Positions 1-7,819 of a stretch of 34,365 nt of DNA are shown here, piece after piece. Made by a program: the position numbers and the translations under genes. The stretch is from an uncultured Bacilli bacterium (GTDB taxonomy: Bacteria; Bacillota_I; Bacilli_A; RF39; UBA660): positions 1 to 34,365 of the forward strand of contig CANQYK010000007.1 of NCBI GenBank assembly GCA_947628065.1. The letters are read 5' to 3'. The stretch's first letter is position 1; each line of letters begins with the position of its first letter. The notes under the pieces were generated by a model, which was not told the origin of the DNA, did not search any database, and saw nothing but the letters and a program-made list of their open reading frames with translations.

Positions 1-26
1 GTTACTAACAAATTAAAATAGCCATA

Positions 27-110
27 ATGTATGCTGTAAAACAGAAAAGAAAGTATATTTTAGTGCTTGAAAAAGGGTGCGAATTATTGTATGATGATTA
101 TATCAAATAA
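27..110 (+). CDS. Short ORF, possible gene remnant
   Basis: A 27-codon reading frame from ATG to TAA gives a peptide starting MYAVKQKRKY and ending LYDDYIK. The frame stays open upstream of the ATG back to a stop at 6-8. No ribosome binding site is seen before the ATG, so it may be the 3' remnant of a decayed gene or chance. I do not recognise it. Confidence 0.15.
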   Translation: MYAVKQKRKYILVLEKGCELLYDDYIK

Positions 111-196
111 AGAGCAAAAATTTGGATCAAATAATTTCCAAATCTACAATTTTTGTTAAAATGGGTTTATAAGATAGAAGAAAGGTGTTGATTTTA

Positions 197-247
197 ATGG
201 AAATAAGTTTACCAAATGTAACCTGGGGGGGGGGTAAAAACCGTTAA
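197..247 (+). CDS. 16-codon ORF containing a 10-G run
   Basis: An ATG at 197 follows an AAAGGTG-like ribosome binding site (181-187). It encodes MEISLPNVTWGGGKNR, with the glycines encoded by a run of ten G at 225-234. With one G fewer, the frame would stay open to a TAA at 369-371, directly before the ribosome binding site of the next gene. That longer frame would, however, run through the strong promoter at 324-352. Whether any of this is translated is unknown. Confidence 0.25.
   Translation: MEISLPNVTWGGGKNR
225..234 (+). repeat. Homopolymeric G10 tract
   Basis: Ten consecutive G occur in an otherwise AT-rich intergenic stretch. Runs like this are slippage-prone in replication and in sequencing. 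It lies 153 bp upstream of the start of the diversified surface protein gene and inside a short ORF. Confidence 0.9.
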
Positions 248-310
248 GAATCAAAGACTTTTTTATTGTGTAATAAGGAATAGAGGTAAGAAAAAATCTA
301 TTCTTTTTCT

Positions 311-352
311 ATTATCGATAATCTTGACAAAGGATCTATATTCCACTAAAAT
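311..352 (+). promoter_or_regulatory. Strong promoter with adjoining palindrome
   Basis: The -35 is TTGACA (324-329), the spacer is 17 bp and the -10 is TAAAAT (347-352), near the sigma-70/sigma-A consensus. Directly upstream is a perfect 12-bp palindrome ATTATCGATAAT (311-322), a candidate operator or activator site. The rest of 1-386 holds only the two short ORFs and the G-run. Confidence 0.75.
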
Positions 353-386
353 GAAGGTAAGAAAGATATAATAAGAGGTGGTAGAA

Positions 387-2078
387 ATGAATGAGAAAAA
401 GAAATTAGTAATATCCATATTAGGAGTAATCCTATTAATAATCGCAGTAGTAAGTATTAGTTATGCAGCATTTAACTATAGTAAAACAGGACAAACAATA
501 AATAGTATAACAACAAGTACGATTGTAATGAATTATACGGAAAAAGAAAATGGAATCAGATTAGTGGATGCTGTACCAATGGAAGATGCGAATGGAAAAG
601 TCTTAACAGGAGCAGGAAATGTATTTGACTTTACAGTCTCAGCAAACATTTCAGGAGAAACTACAATAAACTATGCCATAACAGGAAGTAAAGTAGAAGG
701 AACAACCTTACCAGATCATGCAGTAAAGGTATGGCTAACCTCAGCAGATGATGCAATTATAGAATTAGATGGAGTAAGTAGTTTAACAGATGATGCGAAA
801 AAGATAAGTGAATTAAGACTAACAAGTAATGATGCATCCGGTGCACCTAACAACCAATATATCTTAAAAACAGGAGTAATAACATCATCAGAAGTAACGA
901 ATTATAGATTAAGAATGTGGATAGCAAGTGATTATCAATTAAAAGAAGATCAAGTTGAAACCTATAAGTTAAGAGTCAATGTCTATGGAAAAGAAGGAAT
1001 ACCAGAACCAAAGGGAGAACCGGGAGTAGAAAAGTTACTAGCAGAATTTACGAATGATGAAGCAATACAAGATTATGATTTAGAATATACAAAAGAAGAT
1101 AGTAGTGCAAAAGAGAATAAGATGTATGTGTTTAATCATGAAGCAGGAACGCAACAAAGTGGATGGAGTAGTGATGAATTAAAGGATTATAGATATATAG
1201 GAGCAAATCCAAATAATTATGTAACCTTCAATAATGAAGAAGCAGGATGGAGAATAATAGGGATCGAAACAGTAGATGATGGAACAGGAAAGAGGGAAAA
1301 AAGAATCAAATTAATAAGAAAAGACCTATTACCAGTAGGAACAGATAATTACTTATCATGGGATAATAAACCAAGTGGAACAGGATCATCAGAGGATGAT
1401 GCTGGAAGTAATGATTGGACCGATTCAAGATTAATGTATTTATTAAATCCAAATCATGAGAGTGAGACAACAGGAGTAAGTGGAAGTATCTACTGGAACA
1501 GGCAAAGCGGAAATTGTCCAACGGGACGAAACAATGCAACAACGACTTGTGATTTTAGTGAAGTAGGACTGTTGCCAGAGGCCCAAGCAATGATAGGAGA
1601 TGCGAAATGGTATTTGGGTGGAAATAGTACAGGAAATGGAGTATTAACAGAAGCATATTATAAATTTGAAAGAGGAGAAACAGTATACCAAAGTAGTAGT
1701 CATCCAAGAAAAACGAACTGGACAGGGAAAGTAGGATTGATGTATCCTTCTGACTATGGATATGCGACAAGTGGAGGAAGTAGTGCGACGCGAGCAACCT
1801 GTTTAGCAAAAGAGTTGTATAACTGGAGAAGCGGTGAGGTAGTAAGTGATTGTTATAATAATGACTGGCTCTTTATTAATAACAAGTATCAATGGACAAT
1901 CGCCCCGTACTCCGGCTACTCGTACTATGTGTTCCGTGTGATCACCGGTGGGTGTGTCGACAGCAACAGCAACGCGAGCCTCAGATTCGGGGCTCGGCCA
2001 GTCGTATATCTAGTATCTAATATCCAATTGCTAAAAGGTACAGGAGCGGAAACTGACCCATTTGTATTTGGGCTTTAA
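387..2078 (+). CDS. Membrane-anchored surface protein with DGR-type variable C-terminus
   Basis: This 563-residue protein begins with a short basic stretch and one hydrophobic segment (about 5-29, ending SYAAF), so it is an anchored or exported surface protein. Residues 30-210 are Thr/Ser-rich and probably beta-sandwich. From about 225 to the end lies a domain with motifs typical of C-type-lectin-fold/DUF6273-like ligand domains (WRIIGIE, DSRLMYLLN, FGARPVVYL, GTGAETDPF). I chose the ATG at 387 over the in-frame GTG at 378 because AAGAGGTGG sits 6-9 nt upstream of it. Residues 505-541 are encoded by DNA of sharply different composition, described separately. The protein is probably displayed outside the cell and binds a ligand; the ligand is unknown. 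It is a monocistronic unit between the promoter at 324-352 and the terminator at 2171-2204. Confidence 0.85.
   Translation: MNEKKKLVISILGVILLIIAVVSISYAAFNYSKTGQTINSITTSTIVMNYTEKENGIRLVDAVPMEDANGKVLTGAGNVFDFTVSANISGETTINYAITGSKVEGTTLPDHAVKVWLTSADDAIIELDGVSSLTDDAKKISELRLTSNDASGAPNNQYILKTGVITSSEVTNYRLRMWIASDYQLKEDQVETYKLRVNVYGKEGIPEPKGEPGVEKLLAEFTNDEAIQDYDLEYTKEDSSAKENKMYVFNHEAGTQQSGWSSDELKDYRYIGANPNNYVTFNNEEAGWRIIGIETVDDGTGKREKRIKLIRKDLLPVGTDNYLSWDNKPSGTGSSEDDAGSNDWTDSRLMYLLNPNHESETTGVSGSIYWNRQSGNCPTGRNNATTTCDFSEVGLLPEAQAMIGDAKWYLGGNSTGNGVLTEAYYKFERGETVYQSSSHPRKTNWTGKVGLMYPSDYGYATSGGSSATRATCLAKELYNWRSGEVVSDCYNNDWLFINNKYQWTIAPYSGYSYYVFRVITGGCVDSNSNASLRFGARPVVYLVSNIQLLKGTGAETDPFVFGL
1898..2007 (+). 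other. Putative DGR variable region (VR)
   Basis: By hand count this 110-bp segment is 65/110 G+C with only 20 A, whereas the flanking gene is strongly A-rich. It encodes residues 505-541. Fixed-looking codons (TCG, GTG TTC, GTG, GGG, GTC, GCG, then TTC GGG GCT CGG) alternate with codons ending in C or T (GGC, TAC, TAC, TAT, CGT, ATC, ACC, GGT, TGT, GAC, AGC, AAC, AGC, AAC, AGC, CTC). All of the latter can be derived from AAC or AAT by changing only A. That is the signature of adenine-directed mutagenic retrohoming onto a C-type-lectin-fold target. The G/C-rich end near 1985-2004 would be the initiation-of-homology site. Template and reverse transcriptase are not in the window. Confidence 0.7.
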
Positions 2079-2084
2079 GTCGTT

Positions 2085-2136
2085 AACGTAAAAGGTGCCC
2101 CCGGAAGGCAACGTCTTCCAGAGGCACCTTCGCGTT
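2085..2136 (+). repeat. GC-rich hairpin after the variable region
   Basis: A perfect 8-bp stem (2092-2099 with 2123-2130) is topped by a 5-bp GGAAG/CTTCC stem (2103-2107 with 2115-2119) and a 7-nt loop. An outer AACG/CGTT pairing (2085-2088 with 2133-2136) extends it. No T-run follows, so it is a poor intrinsic terminator. Hairpins or cruciforms just downstream of the variable region are a known DGR recognition element (Bordetella phage mtd). Here the hairpin lies about 80 bp past the putative variable region. Confidence 0.65.
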
Positions 2137-2170
2137 TCAAGCTTGTGGAAAACTATAAATATGAAAATAG

Positions 2171-2204
2171 AAACTGATAAAAAGAAAACTTATATCAGTT
2201 TTTT
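2171..2204 (+). terminator. Intrinsic terminator after surface protein gene
   Basis: AAACTGATA (2171-2179) pairs perfectly with TATCAGTTT (2193-2201), and T residues continue to 2204. It lies between the surface protein gene and the murJ promoter. Confidence 0.7.
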
Positions 2205-2259
2205 AATATATGTAAGTATAACAATAAAAGGGTTTTATGATAGAAAAACTTACTAAGTC

Positions 2260-2288
2260 TTGTTAAAAGAGTAAAAAATAGTTATAAT
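2260..2288 (+). promoter_or_regulatory. Promoter of murJ-fem operon
   Basis: TTGTTA (2260-2265), a 17-bp spacer and TATAAT (2283-2288), followed by an AAGGTGA ribosome binding site and ATG 2314. Confidence 0.7.
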
Positions 2289-2313
2289 AATAAAAGAAAA
2301 TGAAGGTGAAGAA

Positions 2314-3939
2314 ATGAAGAAAGATACATTTATTAAAGGAGCCATGATATCAACGATTTGTATTGTCTTAAGTAAAGTTTTAGGTATTATTTATGTAATA
2401 CCATTTCATGCTATTATTGGAACCAATGGAAGAGCTCTTTATGGATATGCTTATAATATGTATATGTTATTCTTAAATTTCTCAACCGTTGGAATTCCTC
2501 TTGCTATTAGTAAAATGGTAAGTGAATATCATGCTTTAGGATATGAAGATGCCAAAAAAAGGACATACCAAATTGCAATTCAAATTACCCTTATTATGGC
2601 AGTAATATCAACCCTTGTTTTATTCTTTTTCGCACCTGTTATTGCGAATACTATTATTGGTAATATGACAGGTGGAAATACCAAAGAAGATATAGTCTTT
2701 GTCTTACGTGTATCAACAACTGCTATCTTATTTGTTACTATGTTAAGTGGAATGCGTGGATATTTACAAGGACACAACTACATAACACCTGCATCTATTA
2801 GTCAGGTAATTGAACAAGTTGTCCGTGTTATTGTAATTATTATAGGAAGTTATCTTGCTATGAAGTTTTTTGGTACCAAAGAAGCCGTTGGAATTGCGGT
2901 CTTTGGTGCGACAGCAGGAGCGATTGCCGCCCTTCTTTACTTAAATAGAAAAATGAAAATAGAAAGAGCAAAAGAAAAGAAAGTAAAGATAAAAGAAGAA
3001 GAGAAGAAAATAGCAAACAAGATGCTTTTAAAACAACTTCTTCTTTACACGGTTCCTTTTGTTATTGTGTCAATTGCAGTATCTCTTTACAATACGATTG
3101 ATATGTTAAGTATTGTAAAACCACTTGTCAACTATGGAGGATTAAAAACCCAAGAAGCAGAAACCGTATTATCCATTATTTCTACTTGGGGAGCCAAATT
3201 AAATAGTATTGTAACCTCTGTTGCAGCAGGAATTGTAGTAGCAGTACTTCCAAACATAACCAGTGATTTTACAAAGAAAAACAAAAAAGCTGTTGATAAT
3301 AAAGTAAATAAAACCATACAGATCATTCTATATTTGGTGATCCCTATGGTTCTTGGACTTTCCTTTTTAGCAGAACCTGTTTGGCAAGTATTCTATGGAA
3401 AAAGCAAACTAGGTGTGAGTGTCTTCTCCTACAGTATCTTTACAGCCATTTTCTATTCCTTATTTTTAAATTTACACACCATTATGCAGTCCGTTGACCG
3501 TCATAAAACAGCCAATCTTTCCATTATTACAGGACTTATTATTAAATTATTATTAACTGTACCACTTATTAAACTATTCTCATCTATTTCCTTTTTAAAA
3601 CCATATTATGGATCCGTTACTGCTACCATCCTAGCATATATTATTCCAATTTCTATTTGTTTGTTTGACTTAAAAAAACAATTAAATATATCTTTTCGTG
3701 ATACCATTAAGAAAAGTGGTTTATCCATTTTATCTTGTCTTTTCATGATATTCCTTTTATTCTTATTAAAAATGATCATTCCACTATCTGGTGGTAGAAT
3801 GTATGCTTTAATGATGATTGTTTTATACGCTGGTCTTGGTGGTTTTATCTATTTGTTGATAACAGCAAAACTTAAAATATTTGAAGGAATCTTTGGTTGT
3901 ACTATGAAAGAATTTATTGTAAGAAAAGGAGGAAAATAA
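2314..3939 (+). CDS. murJ: MurJ/YtgP-type lipid II flippase (MOP superfamily)
   Basis: A 541-residue polytopic membrane protein with about 14 hydrophobic segments and the SpoVB/YtgP-type N-terminus (KGAMISTICIVLSKVLG, then IPFHAIIG and GYAYNMYMLFLNFSTVGIP). Members of this branch of the MATE/MOP exporters include Bacillus YtgP (MurJ), which flips lipid-linked peptidoglycan precursor to the outer face of the membrane. A Lys/Glu-rich cytoplasmic loop sits near residues 210-235. The next gene begins at the base after the stop, with GGAGG inside this gene's 3' end, so murJ and the two Fem genes are probably cotranscribed. That links the flippase with enzymes that decorate its lipid II cargo. A paralogous SpoVB-like role cannot be excluded from sequence alone. 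Confidence 0.85.
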   Translation: MKKDTFIKGAMISTICIVLSKVLGIIYVIPFHAIIGTNGRALYGYAYNMYMLFLNFSTVGIPLAISKMVSEYHALGYEDAKKRTYQIAIQITLIMAVISTLVLFFFAPVIANTIIGNMTGGNTKEDIVFVLRVSTTAILFVTMLSGMRGYLQGHNYITPASISQVIEQVVRVIVIIIGSYLAMKFFGTKEAVGIAVFGATAGAIAALLYLNRKMKIERAKEKKVKIKEEEKKIANKMLLKQLLLYTVPFVIVSIAVSLYNTIDMLSIVKPLVNYGGLKTQEAETVLSIISTWGAKLNSIVTSVAAGIVVAVLPNITSDFTKKNKKAVDNKVNKTIQIILYLVIPMVLGLSFLAEPVWQVFYGKSKLGVSVFSYSIFTAIFYSLFLNLHTIMQSVDRHKTANLSIITGLIIKLLLTVPLIKLFSSISFLKPYYGSVTATILAYIIPISICLFDLKKQLNISFRDTIKKSGLSILSCLFMIFLLFLLKMIIPLSGGRMYALMMIVLYAGLGGFIYLLITAKLKIFEGIFGCTMKEFIVRKGGK

Positions 3940-5172
3940 ATGATATTTACAGAATTAGAGAAAGAAGAATTTACAAAGTTTTTAAATACCCATCCCCTTC
4001 GTACCTTTTTTCAAACTGTTGAAATGGAAGAGATTAGTAAGATGGGAGGATGGACAAGTTATTATGTCGGTGTAAAACAAGATGGAAAAGTAATTGCCGC
4101 ATCCCGTATTGTCTCACGTCCTACACGATTGGGAAAAAAGATCTTTTATGCTCCAAGAGGTGTTTTAGTAGATTATAAAAACAAAGAACTATTAACTTTT
4201 TTTATTAATCATATAAAAGATTTTGTAAAAGAAAAAGGAGGTTATACTTTCCATATTGATCCACCTCTTATCTACAAAGAAAGAGATATCAATGGAGACT
4301 TAGTAGAAGGTGGTATTGATAATTCTGATGCTATTAAAAACTTAATTGAACTTGGTTTTGAACACGAAGGATTTACAAGACATTATGATGTAAACAAACA
4401 AGTAAGATGGTCTTTTGAACTTCCTTTAATAGGTAAGACAAAAGAAGATATTTTAAAAGAAATGAGTGGAAATACAAGACGGGCCATTCAAAAAGCAGAA
4501 CATTTAAAAGTACGAGTAAGAGAGATTAAGAAAGAAGAACTTCCAATTTTTAAAGAAATAACAGAAAAAACAAGCGAGAGACGAGGATTCAAAGATAAAA
4601 CAATGGAATACTATGAATTAATGTATGATTTGTTTCATCCTAAAAAAGAAATCAAATTTATGGTTGCAGAAGTTTTCTTAGATGATAGTATAGGCGTTTT
4701 ACAAGATGATTATAAAGCTTTAGAACAAGATTATGAAAGAAGCAAAGAACATCATAAAGAAGGCAAAATGAAAGAAGACAAAAGCCAAATGGATGCCTTA
4801 CAAAAAAGAATCGAAGAGTTAAAAAAACTAAAAGAAGAAAAAGGAAATCATCTTTATGTTGCTAGTTCAATGTTTATGCTTTATGGAAGAGATATTTTAT
4901 ATTGCTATGCAGGAAACTTACCAGAATATTCTACCTTTTTTGGTCAGTATTTAATACATTGGACAATGATACAAGAAGCAATTGATTTAAAGAAAGAATG
5001 CTATAACTTTTATGGAATCAAAGGAGTTTTTGATAAAGACGATAAAGATTATGGAGTCTATTTGTTTAAAAAAGGTTTTTCTGGGCATGTTATAGAATAT
5101 ATTGGTGATTTTTATTTACCAGTTTCCTTCTATTATAAATTACAGAAAATAAAAGGAAAAATAAGAAAGTAG
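3940..5172 (+). CDS. FemX/FemAB-type peptidoglycan aminoacyltransferase, copy 1
   Basis: The 410-residue protein has the Fem family layout: two GNAT-like halves (about 1-165 and 166-390) and a charged coiled-coil arm inserted at about 250-302. Family motifs visible are FYAPRGVLVDY (69-79), HIDPPL (105-110), the RRAIQKAE segment (180-187), ERRGFKDK (213-220) and NFYGIKGVF (356-364). Fem proteins use aminoacyl-tRNA to add residues to the pentapeptide stem of lipid II at the cytoplasmic face, building interpeptide bridges. It starts at an ATG immediately after murJ, with GGAGG at 3929-3933. Which amino acid it adds cannot be read from the sequence. Confidence 0.88.
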   Translation: MIFTELEKEEFTKFLNTHPLRTFFQTVEMEEISKMGGWTSYYVGVKQDGKVIAASRIVSRPTRLGKKIFYAPRGVLVDYKNKELLTFFINHIKDFVKEKGGYTFHIDPPLIYKERDINGDLVEGGIDNSDAIKNLIELGFEHEGFTRHYDVNKQVRWSFELPLIGKTKEDILKEMSGNTRRAIQKAEHLKVRVREIKKEELPIFKEITEKTSERRGFKDKTMEYYELMYDLFHPKKEIKFMVAEVFLDDSIGVLQDDYKALEQDYERSKEHHKEGKMKEDKSQMDALQKRIEELKKLKEEKGNHLYVASSMFMLYGRDILYCYAGNLPEYSTFFGQYLIHWTMIQEAIDLKKECYNFYGIKGVFDKDDKDYGVYLFKKGFSGHVIEYIGDFYLPVSFYYKLQKIKGKIRK

Positions 5173-5179
5173 GGATAAG

Positions 5180-6430
5180 ATGGAATTTGTAACACTAGAA
5201 AAAGAAGAGTTTGAAAAGTTTTCGAAACAACATAAGCAAAGTTGTTATTTACAAAGTGTAGAAGTAGCGACCTTAAGAAAAAAAACAGGATGGGATAGTG
5301 TTTTCTTAGGAGTAAAAGAAGATGGTAAACTTTTGGCAGCAACCCTTTTATTATCCAAAAAAAGACATATTAAAAAAGAATTTTATGCGATTCGAGGACC
5401 TCTTGTAGACTTTGAAGACAAAGAACTTCTTACCTTTTTTATAAACCATTTAAAAAAATATGTCAAAGAAAATGATGGTTATTTTTTAAGAATAGATCCT
5501 TATTTCGAAGCCGTATCAAGAAATCAGAATGGAGAAGAGACAGAAGAATTTGATCATAGAGGAGTAAAAGATACCCTACGGCAACTTGGTTTTATAGAAC
5601 AAGATTCCAAAGAAATAACCGATACTATTCAAGCAAAATTTATGTATGTAATTGATTTGAAACAAGGTTTTGACAATATTTTACGTGAAATGGATAGAAA
5701 AACAAGACAAGCCGTTCAAAAAAATGAACGTATGGGTGTTGTATTACGAGAGGGAACAAGAGAAGATATTCCTTTGTTTGCCGATATTATGATCTCAACA
5801 GGGGAAAGAAGAAACTTTAAAGATCGAGGAGAAAAGTTTTATTATGATATGTATGATAGTTTTCATGATAGTAAGATGATTTCCTTTGTTTTTGCAGAAC
5901 TTGATACTATTATTGCTAGAAGTAAAATAGAAGAAGAAAGAAAGAAAATAGAAGATGCAAGACGGGATAGAGAAGAAAAAAGAAAACAAGGAAACTGCAA
6001 TGAGAAGAAAGCCAAAGCCAAAGAACAAGAAGAAGAAAGTACCTTAATGCGTCTTAACAGTCGAGAAGAAGAGTTAAAAACATTAGAAGAAAAGTATGGA
6101 AAGAAAATTCCATTGGGTGGCATCTTATATACTTTTTATGGTGGAGAATGTGCCAGTGTATTTGGAGGATGCTTTAAAGAATTTCGAGAATACCAGCCTT
6201 TTTATACCATCCATTATGAAATGATTAAAAAGTCTTGCGAAGAAGGATATCGACGTTATAACTTTTATGGCATTAACAACCATTTAGAAAAAGAGGATCC
6301 TCTTTATGGAATCTATCAAACAAAAAAAGCCTTTGGTGGGCATGTTATAGAGCTTTTGGGTGAATTTATTTTACCAGTCGATAAGAAAGTATATGAATTA
6401 TCAAAATTATGGAAAAAAATAAAAAGATAG
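5180..6430 (+). CDS. FemX/FemAB-type peptidoglycan aminoacyltransferase, copy 2
   Basis: A 416-residue paralogue of the preceding gene, seven bases downstream, with ribosome binding site GTAGGGAT. It keeps the same order of motifs: TLEKEEFEKF at the N-terminus, FYAIRGPLVDF (68-78), RIDPYF (104-109), TRQAVQKNERM (175-185), ERRNFKDR (209-216) and NFYGINNH near the end. The coiled-coil arm (about 241-306) is rich in Glu/Lys/Arg and differs strongly in sequence from copy 1. In staphylococci, successive bridge residues are added by different Fem paralogues. Separate residue or position specificity is the likely reason for the duplication, but this is inferred. Confidence 0.88.
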   Translation: MEFVTLEKEEFEKFSKQHKQSCYLQSVEVATLRKKTGWDSVFLGVKEDGKLLAATLLLSKKRHIKKEFYAIRGPLVDFEDKELLTFFINHLKKYVKENDGYFLRIDPYFEAVSRNQNGEETEEFDHRGVKDTLRQLGFIEQDSKEITDTIQAKFMYVIDLKQGFDNILREMDRKTRQAVQKNERMGVVLREGTREDIPLFADIMISTGERRNFKDRGEKFYYDMYDSFHDSKMISFVFAELDTIIARSKIEEERKKIEDARRDREEKRKQGNCNEKKAKAKEQEEESTLMRLNSREEELKTLEEKYGKKIPLGGILYTFYGGECASVFGGCFKEFREYQPFYTIHYEMIKKSCEEGYRRYNFYGINNHLEKEDPLYGIYQTKKAFGGHVIELLGEFILPVDKKVYELSKLWKKIKR

Positions 6431-6454
6431 GAAAAATTTATCTATCTTTTTTTT
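6421..6454. terminator. Bidirectional terminator between convergent fem genes
   Basis: AAAAAGATAG (6421-6430) pairs with CTATCTTTTT (6442-6451), followed by more T. The minus-strand gene's stop codon lies in the loop and the plus-strand stop lies in the stem. The A-run on the left gives a T-run on the minus strand. Confidence 0.75.
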
Positions 6455-7748
6455 GTGTTTTGTTTTTAATATTTTTAAGCGTTTTATAAGCTTTAAAAGC
6501 AATCTTATAAAGCAAGAAGAAAGGTTTGTTTACAACAAGATCGAACTCACCGATATATTCGACTACTTGTCCACCAAAATCCCTTTTAAAAGAGTAAAGA
6601 CCATAAAGTGGATTCTTCTCATCAAACACACCTGTAATTCCACAGAAATTATAACGTTCATATTGATGTTCAATGGCATATTTCATACCTTCAAAATGGA
6701 CGGTATAAGCAGATTGAAATTCCATAAATTCTTTATAAGAACCACCAACAAGGGATAATACTTCATTTCCATAAATCAAGAATAAGATACCTCCTAGTGT
6801 TATTTTCTTTCCATGTTCTTTTTGAAGCGATACAATGTGTTCTTTTCTTTTGGTTAGGCGCTCTATTTCTTTCTCACAAGCCTCTTGTTTTTGAATGTAC
6901 TTCTTTTCATTCATTTTATCTTTTGCTTGTTCATATTTTTTTGCTCTTTCTTCTTTTTCTTCCTTTTGCTTTCTTATTTCTTCTTCGTATTCTTTAATTA
7001 ATTCTTCGGTTTCAAGTTCTGCAACTAAAATTTTTAAAATACCAACATCATGTAAGTGTTTGTACATATTTTGATAATAAGATAGGGGACGATCAATGAA
7101 ATCACGTCGATCTCCTGTGTGTTGCATAATATCTTTAAATAGTTCTAATTCATCTTTTCCAATTTCTCGAACTTTAATTTTATTGCGTTCATTTTTTCTT
7201 AAAATTTGTCTTGTTTTTGGATCCATCTCTTTCATAACATCTTCAACACTTCGTCCCTTAGTAGGAGTAATAAAGACCCATCTCGGTTGCATTGTCTCCT
7301 GCATCAAATTAAAACCAAAATGACGATATCCTAATTTCTTTAAATTAGAAACTGCTTCTTTGTTGTTTTTTCCACCTTCTACAATGTTTCCTTCTAAATC
7401 TCTTTCTTGATACAAAACATAAGGATCAATTTTAAGAAAAATACCATTTTTCTTCTTGATATATTTTTTTACTTCTTCGGTAAAAAACGTAAGAAGTTTT
7501 ATATTGTTATAATCAAGTAGGAAACCACGAGGAGCATAAAACATACTTTTTTTAATTGGTGTTTTTTTCTCTAAAATAAGAGATGCCGCAATTAATTTCT
7601 CCTTTTCTTTGACTCCTACTAAATGCATCTTCCAACCATTTTCCATCTTTAATTTTCCCCAATAAATGGTCTGATAAAAAGATGCTTGAGGATGCTTTTT
7701 CGCAAAAGCTTCAAACTCTTCCTGACTAAGATTTTCAATCCATTCCAT
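6438..7748 (-). CDS. FemX/FemAB-type peptidoglycan aminoacyltransferase, copy 3
   Basis: A third Fem paralogue, convergent with copies 1 and 2. I start it at the internal ATG whose product (MEWIENLSQEEFEAF) aligns with the starts of the other two, giving 436 residues. The longer frame to 7820 would add a hydrophobic stretch that runs through this gene's promoter. Motifs are MFYAPRGFLLDY, KIDPYVLY, TRQILRKNERN, DRRDFIDR and NFCGITGVF. The coiled-coil arm (about 243-310) is the longest of the three. It has its own promoter (7771-7799), so it can be expressed apart from the murJ operon. The role is inferred to be addition of a further or alternative bridge residue to lipid II. Confidence 0.87.
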   Translation of the reverse strand: MEWIENLSQEEFEAFAKKHPQASFYQTIYWGKLKMENGWKMHLVGVKEKEKLIAASLILEKKTPIKKSMFYAPRGFLLDYNNIKLLTFFTEEVKKYIKKKNGIFLKIDPYVLYQERDLEGNIVEGGKNNKEAVSNLKKLGYRHFGFNLMQETMQPRWVFITPTKGRSVEDVMKEMDPKTRQILRKNERNKIKVREIGKDELELFKDIMQHTGDRRDFIDRPLSYYQNMYKHLHDVGILKILVAELETEELIKEYEEEIRKQKEEKEERAKKYEQAKDKMNEKKYIQKQEACEKEIERLTKRKEHIVSLQKEHGKKITLGGILFLIYGNEVLSLVGGSYKEFMEFQSAYTVHFEGMKYAIEHQYERYNFCGITGVFDEKNPLYGLYSFKRDFGGQVVEYIGEFDLVVNKPFFLLYKIAFKAYKTLKNIKNKTQKKDR

Positions 7749-7770
7749 TTTATCACTCTTTTCTATTTTT

Positions 7771-7799
7771 ATTATACCCAAAAATAAAAAAAATGAAAA
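7771..7799 (-). promoter_or_regulatory. Promoter of fem copy 3
   Basis: Read on the minus strand: TTTTCA (7794-7799), a 17-bp spacer and TATAAT (7771-7776), 22 bp upstream of the chosen ATG. This supports the shorter start of the gene. Confidence 0.6.
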
Positions 7800-7819
7800 G
7801 AAAAACACGGCAATTCGCA

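Noticed and set aside
1-386. Template copy of the variable region in the upstream non-coding stretch
   Set aside because: I looked for the fixed GC-rich words of the variable region (such as TTCGGGGCTCGG) in this stretch and elsewhere in the window and found no second copy.
1306-1809. Two open frames on the minus strand opposite the surface protein gene
   Set aside because: They have no ribosome binding sites, hydrophobic composition typical of antisense to A-rich coding DNA, and lie wholly inside a well-supported gene.
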